The notes under the pieces are model-generated. The model was not told the DNA's origin and did no database searches. It saw only the letters and a list, made by a program, of their open reading frames with translations. Below, one piece after another: positions 1 to 8,800 of a DNA stretch of 30,322 bases. The stretch is from Akkermansia muciniphila (GTDB lineage Bacteria; Verrucomicrobiota; Verrucomicrobiia; Verrucomicrobiales; V1-33), in NCBI GenBank assembly GCA_943331195.2, contig CALQKQ020000002.1:1-30322 (forward strand), in the 5' to 3' direction. The stretch's first letter is position 1, and each line of letters begins with the position of its first letter. The position numbers were made by a program, and so were the translations under genes.

Positions 1-1142
1 GTGATGCGAGGAACGATAAAGTAGATCGCCCCAAACATGGTCATGGTAAAGAACATGTAAACCCCCGAGAGCGCCACGGCATCCTGGGCAAAACTGAACC
101 CAGTGTATCGCGCCAAGGTGAGCGAGGAAAGCAGCGCGGCACAAACCGATGTGATCGCATAGCCGATGGAACCGAAGAAAGTGAAGCGAAGGCTGGGGCT
201 CAATTCCACCAAGCGATGGTGGCCTTTGACGGTCAGGTAGTGGTTGAATGTAATGGCCAAAACCGGGATCAAGAGGAGAATCTGAGCGGTCCCAGCCACT
301 GCGGGCAACCAGGCAGGCAATGGGCCACCAATCAGTTCTTGAGCCCCTGCCCAGGGGGCAATGGCGACCAGGCCCCAAAAGGCAAAGGAAGCCAATTGAT
401 AGCTGTGGATTGGCTTACCCACGATCTTGGGAATAATGAAGTAGGCCGATGCCAGTCCCACCGGAACCATCCACAGGAACAGAATGTTGTTCGCATACCA
501 AGAGGCAATCGCCGGCCCGGCTACGCCCGACTTTTGAAAAACGTTGAGGAAAAGATTCGCCGTCAAGTAAAGCCAAGGGAACGAGAAGCACGCCGCCAAC
601 AAATACCACTGGGAAATGAACACGTCACCTTTGTGCCGAGCGGCAAACATCACCACCAACCACACCACAATCAACGAATAACTAATGAGCAAAATAGGCC
701 ACACCATGGAGGGAAATTCCAACCATTTCATGGGAGTGCCATAGCCCGCCAGAATCCCCACCACTCCCGCCATGACCCCGGCATTCCAAAAATGTCCCGC
801 CACAACCAAGGTGATCGGATTCTTCACTTCGGTGCGGCACAGACGAGCCATCATCCAGATCATGACACCCAATCCAGCCTGAAAGGCCCAACCATAAACC
901 AGAGCATTCATGAAGGCCGGCTGGCTGCGCCCAAAATTGAGCCAATCAAGGCCGAGAAAACCCGGGGCCACCATTTTGATCGAAGATACCAATCCCAATA
1001 GAGTGGACAATAAAAGCCAGGCAGCCGCACTGGTGAAGAAGAACAAAACCGGAAGCCGTGTGGAGCGATCGATTGCGGCGCGCTGAAGAATATCCTCCGG
1101 GCTGAAATCCGGGGGAGGCTGGAGAAGGTCTGCCTGACTCAT
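1..1142 (-). CDS. CcoN-like (cbb3-type) heme-copper oxidase subunit I homologue without metal ligands, partial
   Basis: Translation from the ATG at 1142-1140 gives 380 residues and then runs off the left edge, so the C-terminus is missing. It is a polytopic membrane protein that aligns along its length with CcoN, the catalytic subunit of cbb3 oxidases: the NFGRSQP segment near residue 70 matches the helix II region, ASWYANNI (213-220) matches WWYGHN, WAGAQELIGG (264-273) matches WAGPHH, and YTGFSFAQDA (346-355) matches YTDWTIGHVH. All six ligand histidines are replaced at these positions: F77 (low-spin heme), N218, Q268 and E269 (Cu-B), Q353 and A355 (hemes). The cross-linked tyrosine position is A262. 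The frame is open and the fold signature is kept, so this looks like a maintained protein rather than a pseudogene. It lies 24 bases downstream of the 133-residue gene at the end of the ACIII operon. The role is inferred to be non-catalytic: structural, quinone-binding or proton-handling. The alignment is from memory of CcoN motifs. Confidence 0.85.
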   Translation of the reverse strand, partial: MSQADLLQPPPDFSPEDILQRAAIDRSTRLPVLFFFTSAAAWLLLSTLLGLVSSIKMVAPGFLGLDWLNFGRSQPAFMNALVYGWAFQAGLGVMIWMMARLCRTEVKNPITLVVAGHFWNAGVMAGVVGILAGYGTPMKWLEFPSMVWPILLISYSLIVVWLVVMFAARHKGDVFISQWYLLAACFSFPWLYLTANLFLNVFQKSGVAGPAIASWYANNILFLWMVPVGLASAYFIIPKIVGKPIHSYQLASFAFWGLVAIAPWAGAQELIGGPLPAWLPAVAGTAQILLLIPVLAITFNHYLTVKGHHRLVELSPSLRFTFFGSIGYAITSVCAALLSSLTLARYTGFSFAQDAVALSGVYMFFTMTMFGAIYFIVPRI

Positions 1143-1166
1143 GGTGTAAAGGGGATCGAAGTAAGG

Positions 1167-1568
1167 TTACTTGCCTTCGAATTTGGAAAGGTTGGGATCA
1201 TGGGTGCTCTTGGCCTTCTCTTCCTGCTCGCGGACGAGAGCCTCAGGCGTCTTGATGGGTCCTGGAGCGGCCTTTTTCGTTGCCAAGGCCTGCGCGGCGA
1301 AGGAGAGAATAGAGTCCGCCGGGACGCGAACCGTTTTCCCGGGATCAACCTCGGCCACCTTGCTGAACTCAGCTTCCGAATCCTGCCGGACCGTAGCTAA
1401 GGTAGAAAGCCTGGCCAATCCCACCCCACCGTCGTTGACTGCCGATCCCGAAGGAATCGCAATCCAGCGGTAAAGCCCAATGAGCAGGGCCAAGGCCGCA
1501 ATGGTCCCAAGCACGCCCCAAAAGGTGAGGAAGCGGTTGCCGAGGGTGTCTCCAGGATGTTCGTCCAT
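1167..1568 (-). CDS. Small single-span membrane protein of the ACIII operon, unknown function
   Basis: This encodes 133 residues starting with MDEHPGDTLGNRF. One clear membrane span lies at about residues 15-38, followed by an Ala-, Lys- and Glu-rich hydrophilic tail that should face the periplasm by the positive-inside rule, though this is not certain. It has no CxxCH heme motif and no copper-site motif, so it is neither a cytochrome nor a CoxII-like subunit. I do not recognise the family. It sits between actF (31-base gap) and the ligand-less CcoN-like gene (24-base gap), in the same orientation and with similar base composition, so it is probably co-transcribed. It could be a small accessory subunit of ACIII or of the CcoN-like protein, or an assembly factor. 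ActG of other ACIII systems is also a small membrane protein, but I cannot show homology. Confidence 0.75.
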   Translation of the reverse strand: MDEHPGDTLGNRFLTFWGVLGTIAALALLIGLYRWIAIPSGSAVNDGGVGLARLSTLATVRQDSEAEFSKVAEVDPGKTVRVPADSILSFAAQALATKKAAPGPIKTPEALVREQEEKAKSTHDPNLSKFEGK

Positions 1569-1599
1569 GATAATAATCTTAAGTTAGGAAGAAGGGCAA

Positions 1600-2949
1600 T
1601 CAGCTGACCACATTGATTGATTCTTCCAAGCGGGGATCCCCACAGGGATAAAGGCTGTGCTTGGAGAGAAGACGAATGAGGCAGAAGCCATAGACGCTGG
1701 CAAAGGTCAGAAGAGCCAGGGCATCAAAAATGAGATCTCTGAGGAAGCGGGCGTCAGGCGCGGTGCTGAATTCATAGAGCGCCCGTCCGCGCTCGGGGAT
1801 GACCATCCAGTAGAGTTCTAACACGTGCACCCCAATCACAAAAGCAGCCACCGCCATCACCGCATTGAGGTTGCGCTTGGAGTCGCGTTTCAACATGAAG
1901 GCGAAGGGGACTAGGAAGTGAAGAAAGACCAGGGAGAGGGAGAGATACCACCAGCCATTCGTATTCCGAATGGCATAGAACTGGGTTTCCTCAGGAATAT
2001 TAGCATACCAGATAAGGAAGAACTGACTGAAGGCGATGTAGGCCCAGAAAATGATGAAGGCGTGCATCAATTTGCCCATCAGGTGGAAGTGCTCTTCGGT
2101 GACGATGTGCTTGAAGTGACCTGTTTTCACCAGGGTGCCCACGATGAGGATAATGAGGGCCATGGAGGCCAAAGCGGAACCGGCGAAGATATTCACCCCG
2201 AACATGGTGGAAAACCAGAGGTAGTTCATGCTCATCACCCAATCGATCGCCGCAAAGGTGGAACAAACCGCGAAAACTGGCAACATGCCGCAAGAAAACC
2301 GGCGGGCGCTATAGGTCGGCTGAATTTCGCCAGTCCTGTCTTGGCTGAGAGAATAATTCAGCAGTTTGCTCCCGATGAAGAAAAGCGCTCCAAAGAACAA
2401 CAGCATGCGAATATCCATTCCGGGGATGATCCCGCCGATGCCATTATGCAGATAGGGGAATTTTTTGAAGAGCAGCGCGGTATCGTGGGTGGCGGCAAGG
2501 CCCTCCCTCAAGGTGGAGGTGCCCACTGGAGGGTGCTCAATGATTTGGGCGTGAATGCCAACCCATTCCCATAAATGTCCCATCCACGATGGCTTTGTTG
2601 GCATGAAAGGCATGAACAGCGGCAGTGCCAACAATAAAAGAGGCAGAAACAACTGCGTCATCAGTTCCGGAATGCGCCGAATCGCCACACCCCAGGACGA
2701 ATTGGAGGCGTTGTGCAACAAAACCCAAAAGGTCGCTCCGGCCGTAATCGTGAAAAAGACTTCCAGGGCAAAAAGATAACTGAACGCAAAAGCATTCGCA
2801 GCTTCGCCTCCCATTATGAAAATTAGGAGGGACGCGGCCACCCCAGCGATGGCAGCAAGCATCAGGATGGAGCGCCACGAAGTAAACTTCGTGAGCTGCA
2901 GCTTCTCCCCCTCAGGGGGAAGGTCGGTAACAGAAAGGTGGTGGCTCAT
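1600..2949 (-). CDS. actF: Alternative complex III subunit ActF (NrfD-like membrane protein)
   Basis: ActF is one of the two large membrane subunits of ACIII, the quinol:electron-acceptor oxidoreductase that replaces the bc1 complex in many bacteria. The 449-residue product has about ten hydrophobic spans, beginning near residue 27 after a polar cytoplasmic start. Short conserved-looking segments such as FAAIDWVMSMNYLWFSTMFG (about 223-242) and the WAYIAFSQFFLIWYANIPEE stretch (about 302-321) are typical of ActF. It carries no heme motif. In known ACIII structures ActC and ActF form two membrane halves, with the quinol site assigned mainly to ActC. It begins 19 bases after actE ends and is followed 31 bases later by the small membrane protein gene. 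No Shine-Dalgarno motif precedes the ATG at 2949. Confidence 0.93.
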   Translation of the reverse strand: MSHHLSVTDLPPEGEKLQLTKFTSWRSILMLAAIAGVAASLLIFIMGGEAANAFAFSYLFALEVFFTITAGATFWVLLHNASNSSWGVAIRRIPELMTQLFLPLLLLALPLFMPFMPTKPSWMGHLWEWVGIHAQIIEHPPVGTSTLREGLAATHDTALLFKKFPYLHNGIGGIIPGMDIRMLLFFGALFFIGSKLLNYSLSQDRTGEIQPTYSARRFSCGMLPVFAVCSTFAAIDWVMSMNYLWFSTMFGVNIFAGSALASMALIILIVGTLVKTGHFKHIVTEEHFHLMGKLMHAFIIFWAYIAFSQFFLIWYANIPEETQFYAIRNTNGWWYLSLSLVFLHFLVPFAFMLKRDSKRNLNAVMAVAAFVIGVHVLELYWMVIPERGRALYEFSTAPDARFLRDLIFDALALLTFASVYGFCLIRLLSKHSLYPCGDPRLEESINVVS

Positions 2950-2968
2950 GCGAGAGGCGGGGGGATAC

Positions 2969-3667
2969 TTACTTGGTGGCAGGGACGGGGCGGGCGTTCC
3001 AAACCGCCTGAACGGAAGGATCGGCCAAGGGGGCTTGGCGAGAGAGTTCCATGGCGCGAATCCAAGCCACGATTGCCCAGCGCTCTTTCACTGGAATGCT
3101 CGCGCCGTATCCGCTCATCAGGCCCTTGCCCAGGCTAATCGTGTTGAAAATGGAACCATTAGCGCGGTAGTCGGGGGCCTTGGAATCAGTAAATCCCGCA
3201 GTGTGGAAATTGGCGATATTGGCGATGCCGTAATTGGAAGTCACGCCCTTGCCGTCGCCGGCTTTTCCATGGCAAATCGCACAATTGATGTTGTAGCGCT
3301 CCTGCCCTAGGCGCAACAAGGACTCATCGACCTTGATTTGTTCCGGGAAGCCATCGCCCCAGAAGTCACCCATGCGACCGGAGTTGTAGTAGTCAGAACC
3401 ATGCGAAAAACCGTAGGCGACAAAGCCCCCATCGGCGGCGGGCTTGCGGGCAATCGACAAACCCATCGGAACCGTTCCCGCCACTGGTTTGCGGGCACCC
3501 ACGCCATCGCTGAAGAAAGCATTGGAAGACTGGGCCTTGACCTTGGCCTGCTTGTCCATGTCATTGAAGATTTCGATCGGGGTATGGGTGAACTTGTCAC
3601 CGCGAAAACCGGCGAAACCAATCACCAGCACGATGCTTAGCAGATAGGCAAAAAAGAAGTAGCGCAT
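2969..3667 (-). CDS. actE: Alternative complex III subunit ActE (monoheme cytochrome c)
   Basis: ActE is the monoheme c-type cytochrome of ACIII, which probably hands electrons to a soluble cytochrome or a terminal oxidase on the periplasmic side. The product is 232 residues. Residues 1-20 form a hydrophobic signal or anchor segment without a lipobox cysteine. A single heme site, CAICH, lies at 129-133, and M184 in the KGLMSGYG segment is the likely sixth ligand. The C-terminal helix VKERWAIVAWIRAMELSR (193-210) is the usual last helix of class I cytochromes in this family. It lies between actD (36-base gap) and actF (19-base gap). The ATG at 3667 is preceded by a pyrimidine-rich stretch, not a Shine-Dalgarno motif. 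Confidence 0.93.
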   Translation of the reverse strand: MRYFFFAYLLSIVLVIGFAGFRGDKFTHTPIEIFNDMDKQAKVKAQSSNAFFSDGVGARKPVAGTVPMGLSIARKPAADGGFVAYGFSHGSDYYNSGRMGDFWGDGFPEQIKVDESLLRLGQERYNINCAICHGKAGDGKGVTSNYGIANIANFHTAGFTDSKAPDYRANGSIFNTISLGKGLMSGYGASIPVKERWAIVAWIRAMELSRQAPLADPSVQAVWNARPVPATK

Positions 3668-3703
3668 GGGGCGGAGAGGAAGAAAAAGGTGGCCTTCGTG
3701 AGA

Positions 3704-4258
3704 CTAGAGTTCGTCTTCCACGAGTTCGATGCTGGTGCCTCCGATGTCGGCCAGGAAGGCTTTGGTTTTCTCAGCGGAGAACTTGGGATCTCGCGCTTCG
3801 ATACAAATAAAGAACTTGTCGTCCGAGAACTTGGCAAAATTCGCCGAATTGAAGAGGGGATGATTCAAGCGAGGTAACTTCATCATCACCAGGCAGGTGA
3901 ACAGGGCCGTGAAGGCTGAAAAGAGAATCGTCAACTCAAACATCACCGGGAAGAAGGCGGCGATGGTGTAGATATTAGCAGGTTTAGCCTGAACCACCGT
4001 CGGGTAAATCACCACTTGCGTCAAAAATTGCAATAAAAAGGCCGTGCTCAGGCCCAGAATACCGCCCACCAAAACAAAGCGCGGCAAGATCGACCGGGGC
4101 ATGCCCATGGCATCGTCCATGCCGTGAACGGGAAATGGACTGTGCACATCCCAGCTCGAATAGCCGGCATCGCGGACCTTCTCAGCGGCGTGGAAAACAT
4201 CCCGCGTGGAAGTAAATTCCGCGAGGTAACCGTGGACGCGTTTTAGAGGTGAGCTCAC
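3704..4258 (-). CDS. actD: Alternative complex III subunit ActD (DUF3341 membrane protein)
   Basis: ActD is a small membrane subunit of ACIII, family DUF3341. The product is 184 residues. A soluble N-terminal part (residues 1-55), starting KRVHGYLAEF, is followed by two membrane spans at about 59-82 and 96-124 and a soluble C-terminal domain. The N-terminal HGYLAEF and the FSDDKFFICIEA segment near 143-154 fit the family. The start codon is GTG at 4258, directly before SSPLKRVHG; no better ATG is found upstream in frame. It lies 41 bases after actC and 36 bases before actE. It carries no cofactor and in known structures packs against ActC and ActF. Confidence 0.92.
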   Translation of the reverse strand: MSSPLKRVHGYLAEFTSTRDVFHAAEKVRDAGYSSWDVHSPFPVHGMDDAMGMPRSILPRFVLVGGILGLSTAFLLQFLTQVVIYPTVVQAKPANIYTIAAFFPVMFELTILFSAFTALFTCLVMMKLPRLNHPLFNSANFAKFSDDKFFICIEARDPKFSAEKTKAFLADIGGTSIELVEDEL

Positions 4259-4299
4259 TGGTGGTCGAAAAGTTGGAAATTAAGCAAAGGAGGACGGGA

Positions 4300-5823
4300 T
4301 CAAGAATGGGCGGGGCGGGCCACAGGAGAGGAATTGGCTTCGGATGCCGAGAGGTGCTGGTCCCCATCGTAAACCGGTGCCGCGACGATGTTAGCCCGCT
4401 TGCTCTGGTCTGGATCATGGTGGGGGTCAGCTTCTGGCAAGACTCCTTTGATTTCGGCAATGGCAATCACCGGCAGGAATCTCAAGAAAAGCGAAAAGAG
4501 CATCAGGAAGAAACCAAAGGTCCCGATGAAGGTCCAGATCTCCACCCAGGAGGGGTGATACATATCCCATTGTCCTGGAAGGAAATCTCGGGCCAGCGTG
4601 GTGCAGATGATCACGAAGCGCTCAAACCACATCCCGGCATTGACAAACATACAAACGACCATGACCACGATCAGGTTCTCGCGCATTTTCTTCCACCAGA
4701 AAACCTGGGGAGCAATGACATTGCAAAAGAACATCCCGTAATAGGCCCAAGTGTAAGGCCCGAAGAGAATGCGCCATTTAAAAGCGTCGAACTCATAAAG
4801 GCTACCCGAGTACCAGGCCACGAAGAGTTCCATTAGATAGGCGTATCCCACGATGGTTCCCGTCAAAAGAATGATTTTCGCCATGTTGTCGATGTGCTTC
4901 ATGGTGAACAGATCCTGCAGTCCGTAGATTTTCCGCACCGGGATCATGAGCGTGAGCACCATGGCAAACCCGCCGAAGATGGCCCCAGCGACGAAGTAAG
5001 GTGGGAAAATCGTGGTGTGCCAGCCAGGGACAATGGAGGTGGCGAAGTCGAAAGACACCACTGTGTGCACCGAAAGAACTAAAGGAGTGGAAAGGGCCGC
5101 CAACAATCCATAGGCGACTTCATAGTGTCTCCACTGGCGGTTTCCGCCACGCCAACCCAACGCGAACAGGCCATAAGCCATCTTGCGAAGTCCGGGTTGG
5201 CAGCGGTCCCGGAGCGTGGCGAGGTCAGGGACCAGGCCAAGGAACCAAAAGACCACCGAAACACTAAAGTAGGTCGATACCGCGAACACATCCCATAGCA
5301 GCGGCGACTTAAAATTCTGCCAAATGGCGTTGCTGTTGGGAACCGGCGCGAGAAACCACGCCATCCAAACCCGTCCCACGTGGAGGGCCGGAAACAGACC
5401 CGCGCACATCACCGCGAAGATGGTCATGGCTTCAGCAGCCCGGTTGACGGCGGTGCGCCACTTTTGGCGGGTTAGATACAGAATCGCGGAAATCAAGGTC
5501 CCCGCGTGGCCAATACCGATCCAAAAAACGAAGTTAGTAATATCCCATCCCCAGGCCACCGGGTGGTTTGGCCCCCAGACCCCTACCCCTGTAGAAACGA
5601 GGAAGGTGAAACAGAACACCATGACCGCCACCAGCATAGCGCAGGGAATCACGAGGAACCACCATCCCTTAGGCTGGGGGTTTTCCACGATGCCGGCAAT
5701 CCGGTTCGTGACCCAGCTGTAGGAACGGTTATTGAGCACCAAGGGCTCGCGCAGTAAAACCTTGGCCCGGGAAGGACCAGCGCTGGGCGATTGGTGAGAG
5801 TCGTGGACGGCGGCGTCGGCCAT
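4300..5823 (-). CDS. actC: Alternative complex III subunit ActC (NrfD/PsrC family, quinol-binding)
   Basis: ActC is the NrfD/PsrC-type membrane subunit that carries the quinol oxidation site of ACIII. The product is 507 residues with about ten membrane spans between residues 55 and 445. It includes WIGIGHAGTLISAILYL (about 101-117), with the conserved GHAGTLISA segment, and LSVHTVVSFDFATSIVPGWH (about 250-269), which is characteristic of the family. The N-terminal 50 residues and the last 55 are polar and probably cytoplasmic; the His- and Asp-rich tail near 455-480 looks poorly structured. It has no heme motif, as expected. The gene is 42 bases after actB and 41 bases before actD. The ATG at 5823 has no Shine-Dalgarno motif upstream. 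Confidence 0.95.
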   Translation of the reverse strand: MADAAVHDSHQSPSAGPSRAKVLLREPLVLNNRSYSWVTNRIAGIVENPQPKGWWFLVIPCAMLVAVMVFCFTFLVSTGVGVWGPNHPVAWGWDITNFVFWIGIGHAGTLISAILYLTRQKWRTAVNRAAEAMTIFAVMCAGLFPALHVGRVWMAWFLAPVPNSNAIWQNFKSPLLWDVFAVSTYFSVSVVFWFLGLVPDLATLRDRCQPGLRKMAYGLFALGWRGGNRQWRHYEVAYGLLAALSTPLVLSVHTVVSFDFATSIVPGWHTTIFPPYFVAGAIFGGFAMVLTLMIPVRKIYGLQDLFTMKHIDNMAKIILLTGTIVGYAYLMELFVAWYSGSLYEFDAFKWRILFGPYTWAYYGMFFCNVIAPQVFWWKKMRENLIVVMVVCMFVNAGMWFERFVIICTTLARDFLPGQWDMYHPSWVEIWTFIGTFGFFLMLFSLFLRFLPVIAIAEIKGVLPEADPHHDPDQSKRANIVAAPVYDGDQHLSASEANSSPVARPAHS

Positions 5824-5865
5824 GGTAGAGTGACTGTAAAGTGGATGAGGGAGAGAGATGCCGAA

Positions 5866-8800
5866 TCAGTGGGCCGCAGGCGCTTGACCGGATAGGGCGA
5901 TCGGGCGGTTCTTGCTGCCCTGACCGACTTTTTTGGCTTCGCGGGGACTCAGCTTGATCAGCTGCGGGTTCGGATTCTTGATGCGTCCTAGGTAAGTGGT
6001 GCGGGCGCGGACGGACAAATAGCCGAGCAACTCGTAGTTTCGGGAGTTGGCCTTGGCCTTGACGACATCGCTGTCTTTGTCCAAAAGATTGCCGAAGTGA
6101 ATCGCTTCCGCCGGACAGGCTTCTTGGCAGGCTGTCTTGACGCCATCAGTGGCGATGCGGAGGTCTTGCTTAGCAAGCACCAGAGTTTCGTCGTATTTTC
6201 CTTGTTCGCGGGACTTGTCTTGGCGGGCATGGGAGCGGGCCTCAATCCGGGCCCCTTCAAGCCGCTGCAAACAGTAGGTGCACTTCTCAATCACCCCGCG
6301 CATCCGAACCGTGACGTTGGGATTCTTCTGCAACTTGCCCAATTCGCTGTCGTTGCGATCACCCAGAGGACCGGCATAGAGGTTGTTGAACTTGAGCGGC
6401 CCAGCCGACTTTTCGGTGAGGGGATTGCGCTTGTTGTAGTCAAAGAAATTAAAGCGCCGCGCCTTGAACGGACAGTTGTTAGCGCAGTAACGAGTGCCAA
6501 TGCAGCGATTGTAAACCATCACGTTCAGCCCGTCGGGGCTGTGCACGGTGGCGTTGACGGGACAAACCGTTTCGCAGGGAGCGGCTTCGCAGTGTTGGCA
6601 GCCCACCGGTTCCACCAGCATCGATGGATCATCCATCTCATCTTCGAACCACACGTTGTCGGTGGAGTCGAACGGATTATTCTCCACCTTGCGGTTGTTG
6701 AGGGCCGCGTCGGAATCGAGGTCGGTGGCAAAATAGCGATCCATCCGGATCCAGTGCATCTCGCGTCCCCGGCGGACTTGGTCCTTGCCGACGACGGGAA
6801 TGTTGTTTTCCGATTGGCAAGCGACCAAACAGGAAGTGCAACCGGTGCAGCTGTTGAGGTCGATGACCATGCCCCACTGGTGCAATTCGTCGCTCAGGTG
6901 CAGTTCACGAGTGCCGTCAGCTTTTTTGGCGCCTTCCGGTTTATAGAAACTAAAGGTATTTTCCTCAGTTTTCGCCTCGCGGTCTCCATGTAAGTTAGCA
7001 TCTGTTCCCTGCGCGAGGACGAAGTCGGCGTCTTCCTTCCAGTCCTCCTGGGTTCCCTCGCGGACCAAGGCACGGCCATACATGCTGTGGTGTTCTTGCG
7101 TGGTCGCCAGAGGGTAGATGGCGGGAATTTCCAGGAGGTTGCTCCACCCCAGACCTTCGGTGACGGGGGCAGCCAATTTGGCAACCTTGGCACCGGAAGC
7201 AAAGTAAGGCGTGGCGGCAGTGCGCAGCCCGTAGGCATCGAAGCCAGTCCCCTGCCCCACGCGACCCGGACCATCAGCCGCCATGCCCTTTTGACCGTAG
7301 CCCACCGTCAGAGTGATGGCGTTATCGGCGTGGCCCGGAATCACGATCACCGGATAATAGCGGGTCACGTTGCCAACCTGAACGGAAAGGACGTCGGCTT
7401 CATCAACAGCAGTGAGGTTGACTTTGAGATCCTTAGCGGTTTTGACGCTGACCAAAGCCGCGTTGTCCCAGGTGACTTTGGAAACCGGATCTGGTGCTTC
7501 TTGGAGCCAGGCACTGTTGATGTAGCGGCCGTCGGCAATCTTAGCACAAGGCACGAAGGTGATTTCCATCGCCTCAGGCGTCGGCACCGGCGCTTCAGGG
7601 AATGCGGCTAACACGGCGAGCGAAGCCGCATTGAAGGCGGCGGCGGCGGCGGGATACTCCGTTTTAGCCACGAAGCCATCACGCAGCGTGTTGTTCCAAA
7701 CGTCATCGGAAGCCCCGGGAACGACGGCATTGAAGGTATCCCGCACTAACTCGAATCCGGGACCGGGATCTTCCACCGTGCCCATCGGCACCGGGGCCAT
7801 GGAGGGCTCTTTAAATTCCGGCGTGTCCTCGTTAGAAAGAAATGCGTTGAGCACTTCGGAATCGCTCACCCCGCCGAACAACGGCAGAATCATCGGCTGC
7901 ACAATGGCATAGGTGCCTTCGAACCCGCGGGTGTCGCCCCACTGCTCAAGATAGTGCGTCGCCGGAACCGCCCAGGAAGCTTGGCGTGCGGTCGCGGTGC
8001 GGTGCCGGGTGCTGTGGACGATGAGGTTTTTAATCTTGGCGATAGCCGAGTCCCAGGCGAGATCAGCGGGGGCTTCCAGCGCCGGATTGGCCTCGCTGAG
8101 CACCAGCAAAGTATCCACGGTGCCCGCTTGAGCCTCCTTGACCAGGGCGGTCAAAGGGAGGCAATGCGCGCTCGTCAATCCGGTTTGCTTGAGTTCGATG
8201 GTGGTGCCAAAAGATCCAAGCGCCTGATTGATTGCGGCCACGAGGAGGTGCACCGCTTCGGGGTGTTGTTGCCCCGCGATCACGATGGATTTTCCCTTGG
8301 ATGCCACCAAGTCGGCGGCCGCAGACTGCATCCAGACCCCGTAATCTTCGCGGCCGGCATTGTAGCCCTCTTTGAACGAAGCCGCCTGCGCAGTGAGCGC
8401 GGCGTCGCCGGTCGCCTCGGCAATCAACTTGGCTAACTTAGACGCTACCTTGAAGGTTTGGCTGGCATGGACCCGCATGCGGTGGTCGGCAATGCCGCCC
8501 GTGATGGTGTAATTGCTTTCCACCACATAGAGCCGGTTCATCGGATCGGCATTCGTTTGAGCTTTGCGCCCAGACATGAATTGCCCCACGGCGTTCCCCC
8601 CAACCCGGTCCATTCCCAGAAAATCACTATCCAAGCTAAAAACGCGCTCTGCCTTATCGAATCGATAGTGCGGCATGATGCCCTCGGCGAAAGCCTTGCT
8701 ATACGCCTCGCGGACATTGGCGGGACCAAAGGCCTCGTAGCGATAGACTTTGGCGGAAGGAAACTTCTTCTGAAGCTCGCCGATCAGGCGGAGGCGAGTC

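Noticed and set aside
216..1001. A 261-codon plus-strand open frame
   Set aside because: It is antisense to the CcoN-like gene and its His/Gln/Arg-rich product has no recognisable feature.
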